The notes under the pieces were generated by a model that saw only the letters and a list, made by a program, of their open reading frames with translations, made no database searches and had not been told where the DNA came from. From contig CAWCUH010000007.1 in NCBI GenBank assembly GCA_963798655.1, positions 62,001 to 126,000 on the forward strand: a DNA stretch of 64,000 nt, written 5' to 3'. Of this stretch, positions 48,621 to 57,625 are shown piece after piece. Numbering within the stretch: the first letter of the stretch is position 1; every line of letters starts with the position of its first letter. This DNA comes from CAVSMC01 sp963798655 (GTDB lineage Bacteria; Pseudomonadota; Gammaproteobacteria; Burkholderiales; Casimicrobiaceae). The translations under genes and the position numbers were made by a program.

Positions 48621-50150
48621 TCAGCGAACGCCGCGCCACGTGTAACCGAGCGCCGTCCACTCGCGCGCCTCGCGAGCGACCAGGTGCGCGGTGAGTGGAT
48701 GCGCGGCAAGCCAGCGCGATCCGATGTCGAAGCGGATCCGCCTGTCCATCGATAGCCCGATCCGCGGAAGCGCGATCGCCCGCCGCGCGTGATGAAAGAG
48801 CACGGCGAGCCGCAGCGCGCATAGCTGCGCGCGCAACTCTGCGTTGTCAAGCAGCGGCGCCATCTTGTCGAGGGCGCCGCGGCAACCGAGCACCAGCAGC
48901 GAAAGCCGCTCCTGCTCGCGCGCGGAGAAGCCCGGCATGTCGGCGTTGCGCAGGATGTACGCACCGTGCTTGTGATAGCCGGTGTGCGACACCGGGAATC
49001 CCGTCTCGTGCAGCAGCGCAGCCCATTCGAGCTGCTGCACGGCAACTGCCGGCGCGTTCGGCCGTGCGCGCCGAAAGAGCTGCACGGCCATCGTCGCGAC
49101 ACGCTGCGCGTGGTCGCGGTCGATGCGGTAGCGCTCGATGAAGAGCTGGACGGTCGCGTCGCGCGCGTCGTGCTCGACCGAGCGACCCAGAAGGTCGTAC
49201 AAAACGCCGAGCCGCAGCGCGCCGCCGACGGGATTGATGCGCGCGATGTCGAGCTCCGCGAGGGCAGCGGCCATGATGACGAAGCCACCGGCGAGCACCG
49301 GCGCACGCGGGGGCTTCAGCGCATCGAGTGCGAGGTGGCTCACGTGCCGCGCCGCGATCAGCCGCCGTCGCAGCCGGGCGAGCCCGTCAGGTGTAATGCC
49401 GCCCGAAGAGAAGCCGTTCTGCTCGAGGATCTCCGCGAGCGCGAGCGCCGTTCCCGACGACGCGTACGCCTCGCGCCAGTTCGCGCGGCCGAAGTCGCGC
49501 GCGATCGCCTCGATCTCGGCCCGCGCGACCGTTTCCGCCGCGGCGAACGCACCTTGGCTCAGCGTGCCGTCGGCGAAGAATCGCTGCGTCATGCCGACGC
49601 AACCGATCTTGAGCGAGTCGAGCGCGACGGGATCCACCCCACGCCCGACGATGAACTCGGTCGAGCCGCCGCCGATGTCGACGACGAGTCTCGGCTCCGG
49701 CGATGCCGGCAGCACGTGCACGACGCCGAGGTAGATGAGCCGCGCCTCCTCGTGTCCGGTGATGACGTCGATGGGAAAGCCGAGCGCGCGCTCAGCTTGC
49801 GCGAGGAACGGCTTCGCATTGCGCGCGACGCGGAACGTATTGGTCGCGACCGCGCGCACCGCCGACGCGTGCAGGCCCGCGAGCCGCTCGCCGAAGCGCG
49901 CGAGGCATGCGAGCGCCGCGCGCCGCGCTTCCGCCGTGAGGTTGCCGTGCGCGTCGAGGCCGGCGCCGATGCGAAGCGTCTCACGCTGCGTGTCGAGCCG
50001 GTAGATCTGGTCGCCCTCGACGCGGCCGACCTCGAGACGGAAGCTGTTCGAGCCCATGTCGACGACGGCGAGCGTCGTCGGTGTCGGCGCGGCGCGGGTG
50101 CCGCGGGTCCGCCGCGACTCGGTTCCGGTCGGCGTCGCTCGGCGCGTCAC
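48621..50150 (-). CDS. ppx: Exopolyphosphatase (Ppx/GppA family)
   Basis: 509 residues from a GTG (MTRRATPTGTES) with GAGGAA 8 bp upstream; the longer open frame is not coding. The actin-like ATPase fold shows VVDMGSNSFRLEVGRVEG and VVDIGGGSTEFIVGRGVDP. The C-terminal HD-type helical domain has WAALLHETGFPVSHTGYHKH. It hydrolyses terminal phosphates of polyphosphate, opposing ppk1, or acts on pppGpp. Facing ppk1-sixA, it completes a polyphosphate module. Confidence 0.95.
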   Translation of the reverse strand: MTRRATPTGTESRRTRGTRAAPTPTTLAVVDMGSNSFRLEVGRVEGDQIYRLDTQRETLRIGAGLDAHGNLTAEARRAALACLARFGERLAGLHASAVRAVATNTFRVARNAKPFLAQAERALGFPIDVITGHEEARLIYLGVVHVLPASPEPRLVVDIGGGSTEFIVGRGVDPVALDSLKIGCVGMTQRFFADGTLSQGAFAAAETVARAEIEAIARDFGRANWREAYASSGTALALAEILEQNGFSSGGITPDGLARLRRRLIAARHVSHLALDALKPPRAPVLAGGFVIMAAALAELDIARINPVGGALRLGVLYDLLGRSVEHDARDATVQLFIERYRIDRDHAQRVATMAVQLFRRARPNAPAVAVQQLEWAALLHETGFPVSHTGYHKHGAYILRNADMPGFSAREQERLSLLVLGCRGALDKMAPLLDNAELRAQLCALRLAVLFHHARRAIALPRIGLSMDRRIRFDIGSRWLAAHPLTAHLVAREAREWTALGYTWRGVR

Positions 50151-50349
50151 GTCGTGTTCCTCGTTGCCCCGTTCGCCGGCCGCTCGATCGAGCGGCTGCA
50201 ATGCGCGTCGCATTCTATACCGACGGAAACGCCGGGCACGCTTGCAAACGGGCGCGCCGACAAGTTTTGTAACATGCTGGCGGCGTGCGCTTCGAACCGG
50301 ACGTCCGCGCGGCTGTCTTCTCAATGACCGCTTCCGACGAAAGACAACC

Positions 50350-50904
50350 GTGCGATGGCGCAATACCGTTGAACGCTTCGGCGCCGGCGCGCAGCTGCTG
50401 CACTGGGCGCTGTTCGCGCTGCTCGCATTCCAGATGATCGGCGTGCAGTTGATCGACGCGTTCCCGCGCGACAGCGCCGGCCGCGCCTTCATGCTCGCCG
50501 CGCACGAAAGCGCCGGCATGACGGTCCTGCTGCTGGTGGCCATTCGGCTGTTGTGGAAGATCTCGAACGAAGCACCGCTCGAGTACGGCCCGTTGTGGCA
50601 GCAATGGGTCGCGCGGCTCACGCATGCGTCGCTGTACGGGCTGACGATCGTGATACCCGCGGTCGGGTACGTCGTCGCCTCGGCGCGCGGACAAGATCCG
50701 GCTTTCTACGGCGGCGCGCTGCCGGCCGTCGTAGGACGCGACCGCAACCTCGCGCGAACCACGAAAGACCTGCACGAAACGCTATCGTGGATCATGGTCG
50801 CGATCGTCACCGCGCACGCCGCCGCCGCGCTGTGGCACCACTTCGTCGCGCGCGACGACACGCTGCGCAGAATGCTGCCGCGGCGGATGCTTCGACGCGG
50901 CTGA
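50350..50904 (+). CDS. Cytochrome b561 family protein
   Basis: 184 residues from a GTG (MRWRNTVERFGAGAQLLHW). It has four membrane helices and histidines placed as haem b ligands: QLLHWALFAL, LAAHESAGMTV, RLTHASLYGLT and VTAHAAAALWHH. Such proteins pass electrons from quinol or superoxide at the inner membrane. The exact start is unsure because the frame is open upstream. It lies alone between ppx (divergent) and kaiC. Confidence 0.9.
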   Translation: MRWRNTVERFGAGAQLLHWALFALLAFQMIGVQLIDAFPRDSAGRAFMLAAHESAGMTVLLLVAIRLLWKISNEAPLEYGPLWQQWVARLTHASLYGLTIVIPAVGYVVASARGQDPAFYGGALPAVVGRDRNLARTTKDLHETLSWIMVAIVTAHAAAALWHHFVARDDTLRRMLPRRMLRRG

Positions 50905-51006
50905 TCGCGGACATCATGTAATTTTTACGGGTCGGTGCGTGCGCACGCCACGCGCGGGAACGGCTTACAATTGCCGTCCCTGCGTCGATAAGATCACTGC
51001 ATCGCC

Positions 51007-52761
51007 ATGCCGAACGACGCGCCGCTTCGGTACGCCCCCGCGCTCGCGACGGCGGCCAATACGGGCGCGGCGAACGCTGCACCGTTGCCGAAGGCTCTGA
51101 CGGGCATCCCCGGGCTCGACGAGATCACGCTCGGCGGCCTTCCGCGCGGCCGTCCGACGCTCGTCTGCGGCAGCGCCGGGTGCGGCAAGACGCTGCTCGC
51201 GATGGAATTCCTCGTACGCGGCGTGACCGAGTTCGACGAGCCAGGCGCCTGCATCACGTTCGAGGAAACCGAGAGCGAGCTCGCGCAGAACGTCCGCTCG
51301 CTCGGCTTCGACGTCGACGCGCTGGTGCGCGACGGTCGCCTCGCGTTCGACCATGTCCATATCGACAAGCGCGAGATCGAGGAAACCGGGGACTACGACC
51401 TCGAAGGACTGTTCCTGCGGCTCGGCCTCGCGATCGATTCGGTCGGCGCGAAGCGCGTCGTGCTCGACACGATCGAGTCGCTGTTTTCCGGCTTCTCGAA
51501 CATGGCCGTGCTTCGCTCCGAGGTCCGACGGCTGTTCCGCTTCCTCAAAGACAAGGGCGTCACCGCCGTCGTCACGGCCGAGCGCGGCGACGGCACGCTG
51601 ACGCGGCAGGGCCTCGAGGAATACGTATCCGACTGCGTGATCCTCCTCGATCATCGCGTGCACCAGCAGCTGTCGACGCGGCGGTTGCGCATCGTCAAGT
51701 ACCGCGGAACGAGCCACGGCACGAACGAGTATCCGTTCCTGATCGACGACCACGGCATCTCGGTGCTCCCGGTCACCTCGCTCGGCCTCAACCACCGCGT
51801 TAGCTCGGAGCGCGTTTCGAGCGGCATCGCACAGCTCGACGCGATGCTCGGCGGCGGCTATTACCGCGGGTCCTCCGTGCTCATCTCCGGTACGGCGGGT
51901 TCGGGCAAATCGACCATCTCGGCGCACTTCACCGATGCGACGTGCCGGCGCGGTGAAAGCTGTTTGTATCTGTCGTTCGAGGAGTCGCGCGACCAGATCG
52001 TGCGTAACATGCGCTCGGTCGGCCTCGATCTCGACAAGTGGCTGCGCGACGGGCTGCTGCGCATCGAGTCGGCGCGCCCGACGCTGCACGGCTTGGAGAT
52101 GCATCTCGCCCAAGTGCACCGTCTGGTCGCCGAGCTCGCGCCGCGCGCGGTCGTCATCGACCCGATCAGCAATTTCACGAGCGCCGGCGTGCAAACCGAC
52201 GCTGCCGCGATGTTGCTGCGGCTGATCGACTTCCTCAAGGCGAACGGCATCACGGCGATGTTCGTGAACCTCACGTCGGGCGGCTCCGCTCTCGAGGCGA
52301 CCGAGGCCGGCGTGTCGTCGCTGATCGACACGTGGCTCATCCTGCGCGACATCGAGGCGGGCGGCGAGCGCAACCGTGGCCTGTACGTGATCAAGTCGCG
52401 CGGCATGAAGCACTCGAACCAGATCCGCGAGTTCATGATCACGAGCGGGGGCATCCAGCTCGAGGACGTGTACGTCGGTCCCGAGGGCGTTCTCACCGGG
52501 TCGCTGCGCGCGTCGCAGGAAGCGCGCGAGCAGGCGGCCGCGGTGGAGCGCGAGCAGGAGATGCAGCGGCGCGAAGCGGATTTTGCGCGCCGGCGCGCCG
52601 TGCTGCAGGCGCAGATCACCGAGCTCGAGCACGAGGTGAAGTCGGTCGAGCAGGAGTCGAAGGCGTTTCGCGCGCAGTACGACGCGCAAACCCGCTCGCT
52701 CACGCAGCAGCGTAATGCGGCGGCGAAGCGACGCGGCAGCGACGGGAAGGCGGCAAAATGA
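51007..52761 (+). CDS. kaiC: KaiC-like double-domain RecA ATPase
   Basis: 584 residues with two KaiC domains. CI has Walker A GSAGCGKT (55-62) and the catalytic Glu pair in TFEETES (86-87); CII has GTAGSGKS (295-302) and SFEES (325-326). The CII autophosphorylation positions of cyanobacterial KaiC (T426, S431, T432) align with Thr432, Ser437 and Ser438 in ATEAGVSSLIDT. After about residue 500 a charged coiled coil (EAREQAAAVEREQEMQRREA) replaces the cyanobacterial tail. Clock or stress-timing role inferred; no kaiA is seen. A TACAAT box stands at 50966-50971 but lacks a clear -35. Overlaps kaiB by 4 bp. Confidence 0.93.
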   Translation: MPNDAPLRYAPALATAANTGAANAAPLPKALTGIPGLDEITLGGLPRGRPTLVCGSAGCGKTLLAMEFLVRGVTEFDEPGACITFEETESELAQNVRSLGFDVDALVRDGRLAFDHVHIDKREIEETGDYDLEGLFLRLGLAIDSVGAKRVVLDTIESLFSGFSNMAVLRSEVRRLFRFLKDKGVTAVVTAERGDGTLTRQGLEEYVSDCVILLDHRVHQQLSTRRLRIVKYRGTSHGTNEYPFLIDDHGISVLPVTSLGLNHRVSSERVSSGIAQLDAMLGGGYYRGSSVLISGTAGSGKSTISAHFTDATCRRGESCLYLSFEESRDQIVRNMRSVGLDLDKWLRDGLLRIESARPTLHGLEMHLAQVHRLVAELAPRAVVIDPISNFTSAGVQTDAAAMLLRLIDFLKANGITAMFVNLTSGGSALEATEAGVSSLIDTWLILRDIEAGGERNRGLYVIKSRGMKHSNQIREFMITSGGIQLEDVYVGPEGVLTGSLRASQEAREQAAAVEREQEMQRREADFARRRAVLQAQITELEHEVKSVEQESKAFRAQYDAQTRSLTQQRNAAAKRRGSDGKAAK

Positions 52762-53114
52762 ACATGGACGCGACAACGATGGCCAACGGCAAGCACGACG
52801 AGCGCGACGCACCGCAGAGCCCCCTCCCCGAGGATTCCGAGCAATGGGAGCTGCGTCTCTACACGGCCGGTCAGACGCCGAAGTCGGTCTTGGCGTTCAA
52901 GAATCTGAAGCGAATCTGCGATGAGCACATGCCGGGCCGCTATCACATCGAGGTCATCGACCTGATGGAGAATCCGCGGCTTGCAAAGGACGACCAGATC
53001 GTCGCGATCCCGACGCTCGTCCGCCGGCTGCCAGCCCCGCTGCGCAAGATCATCGGCGACCTGTCCGACGAGGAGCGCACGCTCGTCGGACTGCAGCTGC
53101 GCCACCGCAACTAG
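52758..53114 (+). CDS. kaiB: KaiB-like thioredoxin-fold protein
   Basis: 118 residues. The KaiB core starts at WELRLYTAGQTPKSVLAFKN and continues with GRYHIEVIDLMENPRLAKDD, then IVAIPTLVRRLPAPLRKIIG and a DLS/VGLQL ending, all typical. The first 28 residues are an unordered N-terminus with alternative ATGs at codons 3 and 8. The ATGA overlap with kaiC ensures stoichiometric translation. In cyanobacteria KaiB binds CI of KaiC after a fold switch; that partner is encoded just upstream. Confidence 0.95.
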   Translation: MNMDATTMANGKHDERDAPQSPLPEDSEQWELRLYTAGQTPKSVLAFKNLKRICDEHMPGRYHIEVIDLMENPRLAKDDQIVAIPTLVRRLPAPLRKIIGDLSDEERTLVGLQLRHRN

Positions 53115-53130
53115 CGGCCTCGCCGGCGAC

Positions 53131-55209
53131 ATGCGCGCCGATTCCGAGCAACGGCTCGACCGTGAGATCGCGCTCCTTCGCCAGCGACTCGAGGTCGCCG
53201 AAGAGATGCGGCGGGCGATCGTCGACGAGCAGGTCGATGCGTTCGTCGTGCGCAGCAACAGCGCCGAGCCGAGGCTCGTGCTGCTCGAGACGGCGCGCCC
53301 GGGTCACCACACGCTGCTCGAGCGCGTGCAGGAAGGCGCCCTCACCGTTTCGGAAGGCGGCGCTCTGGCGTACGCGAATCGCCGCTTCGCCACGATGGCC
53401 GGCAGGTCGCTGTCGCAACTTTTCGGGCTGCCGCTGCGCGATCTCGTGTCGCGGCTCGATCGCGGTCGATTCGACGCGTTCCTCGGCGAGCGCGTAGCCG
53501 ACTCGTCGCTCGACGTGTCGCTCGACGCTGCCGAACGGCCGCTCGCCGTGCGATTCACGCTGGTGTCCGTCGGCAGCGGCCATGCGTCGCTGCTCGTGCA
53601 GGACCTCTCGGGCGCCGATCCGCTGATCGACGCGGAGAATGCGCTGCGCGCAATACGCAACGGCGAGATCGACGGCGTGGTCGCCGGCGACCAGGTGCTC
53701 CTGCTCGGCGACGCGCACCGGCCGTACCGGGCACTCACCGATCGGATGGAGCAAGGTGCCGTGACGGTATCGGCGCATGGCGACGTGCTGTATGCGAACG
53801 ATCGCTTCGCTTCGATGGCCGGCGTGTCGCGACAGCGGCTGCTGGGCAAGCCGCTATCGCCGCTGCTCGACGGCGATGCCGCCCTCGTGCGCGCGCTGCT
53901 CGACGGCTCGATCGCCGGCGCGGCACTGCACGAGCTTGCAATCGTGCGCGCCGACGGCTCGCGGCTTCCCGTCGGAGTCTCGGCGCAGCGCGTCGAGGGT
54001 GTCGACGCGGTGACGCTCATCATGACCGACCTCACCGAGCACAAGCGGCACGAGGCGATCGAAAAGGATGCCCGGCGCAAAGACCGTTTTCTCGCCGTGC
54101 TCGGCCACGAGCTGCGCAATCCGCTCGCTTCGATCCGCAACGCCGCCGAAGTGCTGCAGCAGCGCGCGCCGCAGCTCGGCGACGACGAGCGGCTTTCGGT
54201 CGACGTGATCGGCCGGCAGACGGCGACGCTCGTGCGCCTCGTCGACGACCTGCTCGACGTTCACCGGCTGAATGAGGGCAAGCTCGTGCTGCGCCGGCAG
54301 CCGGTTGCGCTTGCGACCGTGATCGACAACGCGATCGAGGCGACGCAACCGTACCTGAATGGCAAGCACCAGTCGCTCGACGTCTCGCTGCCCGACGAGC
54401 CGGTATTCGTCGACGGCGACCCCGTACGGCTCGTTCAGGTCCTGCTCAACCTGCTGTCGAACGCCGCGAAGTTCACCCCTGACGGAGGCCGCATCGCCGT
54501 CACGCTCGAGCACGATCGGGGTGCGGGCGGCGTGGCAGTCGCGCGCATTCGCATCGCCGACAACGGCGTTGGCGTCGCCCCCGACATGCTTGACCGTATC
54601 TTCGAAGCCTACATGCAGGTCGGCGAGCCGAGCAGCGTCGCCGCGGCGGGGCTGGGTCTTGGACTGTCCGTCGCGCGAAGGCTGATCGAGCTGCACGGCG
54701 GATCGATCCAGGCGCGCAGCGACGGCAAGGGCCTCGGCACGACGTTCACGATCGAGCTCGCAGCCTGCTCGCCTCCGCCGCAGCACGCCGCAGTGCCCGC
54801 GAGCGCTCAACCGGGCGCGTTTCGCGCGCTGCGCATCCTCGTCGCCGACGACAGCGAGGACAATGCACAAAGCCTCGCGATGGTATTGCGATTGATCGGG
54901 CACGAGACGCGCATCGCGAAGGACGGATACGAAGCGCTCGCGATCGCCGACGACTTCCGGCCCGATGTCGCGGTGCTCGACATCGACATGCCGTCGCTCG
55001 ACGGCTACGAAACGGCGCGGGCGCTGCGCGAGCGACCCTGGGCGCGTGCGATGCTGCTCTGCGCGCTGACCGGATGGGGTCAGTCGGACGACCGCAAGCG
55101 CGCCGCCGATGCGGGGTTCGACGCCCATTTCGTCAAGCCCGTGGGACCCGATGTGCTGGCGAGCGCGATCGAAGTGCACATGCGTGCCGCGCGGCCCGAC
55201 CGCGGATAG
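53131..55209 (+). CDS. PAS-containing hybrid histidine kinase with C-terminal receiver
   Basis: 692 residues, start MRADSEQRLDREIALLRQRL, 16 bp after kaiB. A coiled coil (1-35) is followed by two PAS-like domains (about 65-170 and 235-345; both contain a GALTVSEGGALAYANRRF or GAVTVSAHGDVLYANDRF block, so they are internal repeats). Then come HisKA (His326 in FLAVLGHELRNPLASI), the HATPase (LLNLLSNAAKFTPDGG, DNGVGVAP, GLGLGLSVARRL) and a receiver with Asp617 (AVLDIDMPS) and Lys in FVKPVG. No membrane segment, so soluble. Likely the output or input partner of KaiBC. Confidence 0.93.
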   Translation: MRADSEQRLDREIALLRQRLEVAEEMRRAIVDEQVDAFVVRSNSAEPRLVLLETARPGHHTLLERVQEGALTVSEGGALAYANRRFATMAGRSLSQLFGLPLRDLVSRLDRGRFDAFLGERVADSSLDVSLDAAERPLAVRFTLVSVGSGHASLLVQDLSGADPLIDAENALRAIRNGEIDGVVAGDQVLLLGDAHRPYRALTDRMEQGAVTVSAHGDVLYANDRFASMAGVSRQRLLGKPLSPLLDGDAALVRALLDGSIAGAALHELAIVRADGSRLPVGVSAQRVEGVDAVTLIMTDLTEHKRHEAIEKDARRKDRFLAVLGHELRNPLASIRNAAEVLQQRAPQLGDDERLSVDVIGRQTATLVRLVDDLLDVHRLNEGKLVLRRQPVALATVIDNAIEATQPYLNGKHQSLDVSLPDEPVFVDGDPVRLVQVLLNLLSNAAKFTPDGGRIAVTLEHDRGAGGVAVARIRIADNGVGVAPDMLDRIFEAYMQVGEPSSVAAAGLGLGLSVARRLIELHGGSIQARSDGKGLGTTFTIELAACSPPPQHAAVPASAQPGAFRALRILVADDSEDNAQSLAMVLRLIGHETRIAKDGYEALAIADDFRPDVAVLDIDMPSLDGYETARALRERPWARAMLLCALTGWGQSDDRKRAADAGFDAHFVKPVGPDVLASAIEVHMRAARPDRG

Positions 55210-55213
55210 CGGC

Positions 55214-55891
55214 TCATGCCGACTGCGCCGCTCGCAGCACGACGGCCGCCGGCTCGCGATGGCGGTCGATCCAGTAGCCCCACGCGACGAACAGCCATCC
55301 GAGCAACCCGCTGATCGCGAGCACCTCGACCGACGGCGGCGGCGGGCCGAACACCGCCATCAGATAGAGCACGGCGAGCACGCCGACGAACGTCCACCAG
55401 AGCGCGCTGCCGAGGCGGTCGCGCGCGCGCGTCACGTGCGCGTACGTCCACGCGCCGAGCGCGAAGAGGGCGAACTCCACGGCGAGCGTCGCCGGCACTG
55501 AATACCAGAGGCCGAAGCCGATCTTCGGACCGCCGGGCCAGATCGGCATGTCCGGTCGGTGCGACAACACGTCGAGCACCCAATGGGAAAGCACGAGCGC
55601 CGCGATCCAGGCCGCGCCGGCGCGATCGCGACGCAAAGCCAGATAGCTGCCGGCGAGCAGCGCCCCCCACACGATGCCGGCGACGAGGCTGTGCGTGTAC
55701 GGATACGAGATGAAAAGCAGCGGAGTGACCGCCGTGATGCCCGGCTCGATAGCGACCTTCTCCAAGCCAAGCAGAAGGAAAACGGGCCACACGCCGTCGA
55801 CCAGTTGCGCCGCGAGGACGAGCGTTCCGAGCGACGGCCGCGGCGCGGCGCGCTTCGCCGCCATCGCGACGCCGAAGTGTCCGATGAACAT
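55214..55891 (-). CDS. Multi-pass membrane protein of unknown function
   Basis: 225 residues with about six hydrophobic segments. It begins MFIGHFGVAMAAKRAAPRPS, and several histidines lie near membrane faces (YPYTHSLVAGIVW, LVLSHWVLDVLSHRPDMPIW). The pattern recalls membrane-bound metal-dependent hydrolase-like proteins (DUF457/YdjM type), but I do not trust a functional name. It converges on the hybrid kinase gene (4-bp gap). Confidence 0.75.
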   Translation of the reverse strand: MFIGHFGVAMAAKRAAPRPSLGTLVLAAQLVDGVWPVFLLLGLEKVAIEPGITAVTPLLFISYPYTHSLVAGIVWGALLAGSYLALRRDRAGAAWIAALVLSHWVLDVLSHRPDMPIWPGGPKIGFGLWYSVPATLAVEFALFALGAWTYAHVTRARDRLGSALWWTFVGVLAVLYLMAVFGPPPPSVEVLAISGLLGWLFVAWGYWIDRHREPAAVVLRAAQSA

Positions 55892-55903
55892 CGCCGGCGT
55901 CGC

Positions 55904-57409
55904 CTACGAAAGGAGCCGCGCGAGCTTCAGGCGCTGCACCTTGCCCGACGGCCCCTTCGGCAGCTCGTCGACGAAGCGGAAATAACGCGGGGTCTTGTAG
56001 CGGCCGAGTTGCGCGACGCAATGCTCGCGCAGCGCATCCTCGCTGCATTGCGCACCGGGCTTCAGCACGACGCAGCCGAGGATCTCCTGCCCGTAATTCT
56101 CGTCGGCGACGCCGACGACGGCGGCCTCGAGCACCGCCGGATGCCTGAGCAGCGCCTCGTCGATCTCGCGCGGCGCGATGTTTTCACCGCCTTTGATGAT
56201 CAGCTCCTTCAGCCGGCCGGTGATGAAATAGAAGCCATCGTCGTCGCGATAGCCGATGTCGCCCGTCGCGAGCCATCCGCCGGGACGGATCGCCGCGGCG
56301 GTCGCTTCCGGCGATTCGAAATAGCCGAGCATCACGTTGTCGCCGCGCAACTCGATCTCGCCGCGCTCGCCGTTGCCGCGCACGCTGCCGTCGCGCGCGA
56401 CGACGCGAGCCTGCATGCCGAGCGGCAGGCCGGGCGAGCCGTACTTGCGCTTCGCGGGATCGAGCGGATTGCAGAAGGCGACCGACGCGCACTCGGTGAG
56501 CCCCATCGCCTCGATCACCGGGATGCCGAATCGGCGCTCGAACTCGCGATGCTGCTCGGGCGGCAGCGGCGCCGACGCCGAGCGGCCGTACTTCACCGTG
56601 CGCGCCGCATCGGCCTGCGACGGCGTCAGATCGGGCCCGTGCAGCAGATACGCGATGATCGTCGGCACGAAGTTGAGCCATGTCGGCCGGTAGCGCTCGA
56701 CCAGCGGCCACCAGCGCGACGCGCTGAACCGGTGCGGCATGACGATGCTGCCGCCGGACACGAGCGGGCTGATCGTTGCGATGCACTGTCCGTTGACGTG
56801 ATAGAGCGGCAGCGACGACAGCACGCGATCGCTCGGCGCGAGTCGCTGCCAATCGCTCACCGCGCGGCCGGCGGCGATCATGTTCGCGTGCGACAGCAGT
56901 GCACCCTTCGGGCGGCCGGTCGTTCCCGACGTGTACATCAGCATCGCCGGATCGGTCGCCGCGATCGGCGGCAGTGCGGCGCCGGACGAGCGTGGCAGGT
57001 CGAGCACGTCGACGTCGGTGTCGACGAGCTGCGTCGCGAGCGACGCGCGAGAGACGATCGCGCGCAGCCGCTCGGCGTGCTCCTTTGCAACGAACACGAT
57101 CCGGCTGCGCGAATGCGCGAGCGTGTATTCGACGTCGCCTTCGCTCGCGATGAGGCTCAGCGGCGACACGACGCGCCCGGCGTACATCGCGCCGAGAAAG
57201 AGCGACACCGCGGCGACGCCGTTCGGCAGCAGGAACGACACGACTTCTCCGGCGCCGACGCCGCGCGCGTCGAGCAGGTCGGCGAGCGCGCGGCTGCGCT
57301 CGCGCAGCGCGCCGTACGGCACCACGACGTCCGGTTCGGGCGCAAGGAGGAACGGCGCGCCGGCGCGCGCGTCGGCATGGACGTCGATCGCGTCGCGGAT
57401 CGTGTGCAT
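55904..57409 (-). CDS. AMP-forming acyl-CoA ligase/synthetase
   Basis: 501 residues from MHTIRDAIDVHADAR; an ATG 8 codons upstream (57433) is also possible. The adenylate-forming fold is clear: the P-loop-like MLMYTSGTTGRPKGALLSHA, the A5 region EAMGLTECASVAFCNP, the A7-A8 hinge LATGDIGYRDDDGFYFITGR then LKELIIKGGENIAPREID, and the catalytic Lys in LPKGPSGKVQRLKL. It activates a carboxylate with ATP and usually joins it to CoA. Substrate not determinable. Divergent from the TRAP transporter genes, which suggests that the imported organic acid may be its substrate. Confidence 0.9.
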   Translation of the reverse strand: MHTIRDAIDVHADARAGAPFLLAPEPDVVVPYGALRERSRALADLLDARGVGAGEVVSFLLPNGVAAVSLFLGAMYAGRVVSPLSLIASEGDVEYTLAHSRSRIVFVAKEHAERLRAIVSRASLATQLVDTDVDVLDLPRSSGAALPPIAATDPAMLMYTSGTTGRPKGALLSHANMIAAGRAVSDWQRLAPSDRVLSSLPLYHVNGQCIATISPLVSGGSIVMPHRFSASRWWPLVERYRPTWLNFVPTIIAYLLHGPDLTPSQADAARTVKYGRSASAPLPPEQHREFERRFGIPVIEAMGLTECASVAFCNPLDPAKRKYGSPGLPLGMQARVVARDGSVRGNGERGEIELRGDNVMLGYFESPEATAAAIRPGGWLATGDIGYRDDDGFYFITGRLKELIIKGGENIAPREIDEALLRHPAVLEAAVVGVADENYGQEILGCVVLKPGAQCSEDALREHCVAQLGRYKTPRYFRFVDELPKGPSGKVQRLKLARLLS

Positions 57410-57625
57410 CGGTGGGTCGCTCGCTCGGCGCATGACTCGCGCACCGCGACGATGCGCTCCGCGCGAGTTTCGCACAGGGCGTCGTGCGAGGCAAAAGCGG
57501 CGCGTATTGCCAATCGCGCTTCGACTCACTAAAGTCCGCGGACGCCGCCATCGGCCGACACGCTGTTCGGCCGCCGCGGCGCCCGGCGCGACGCGCGCCC
57601 GGTCAAAACGAGAGGAGGAGCGACG

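Noticed and set aside
48621..50621. Longer ppx frame starting at 50621
   Set aside because: The extension of more than 150 codons overlaps the cytochrome b561 gene on the other strand; the GTG at 50150 has a good ribosome site and the family start follows soon after.
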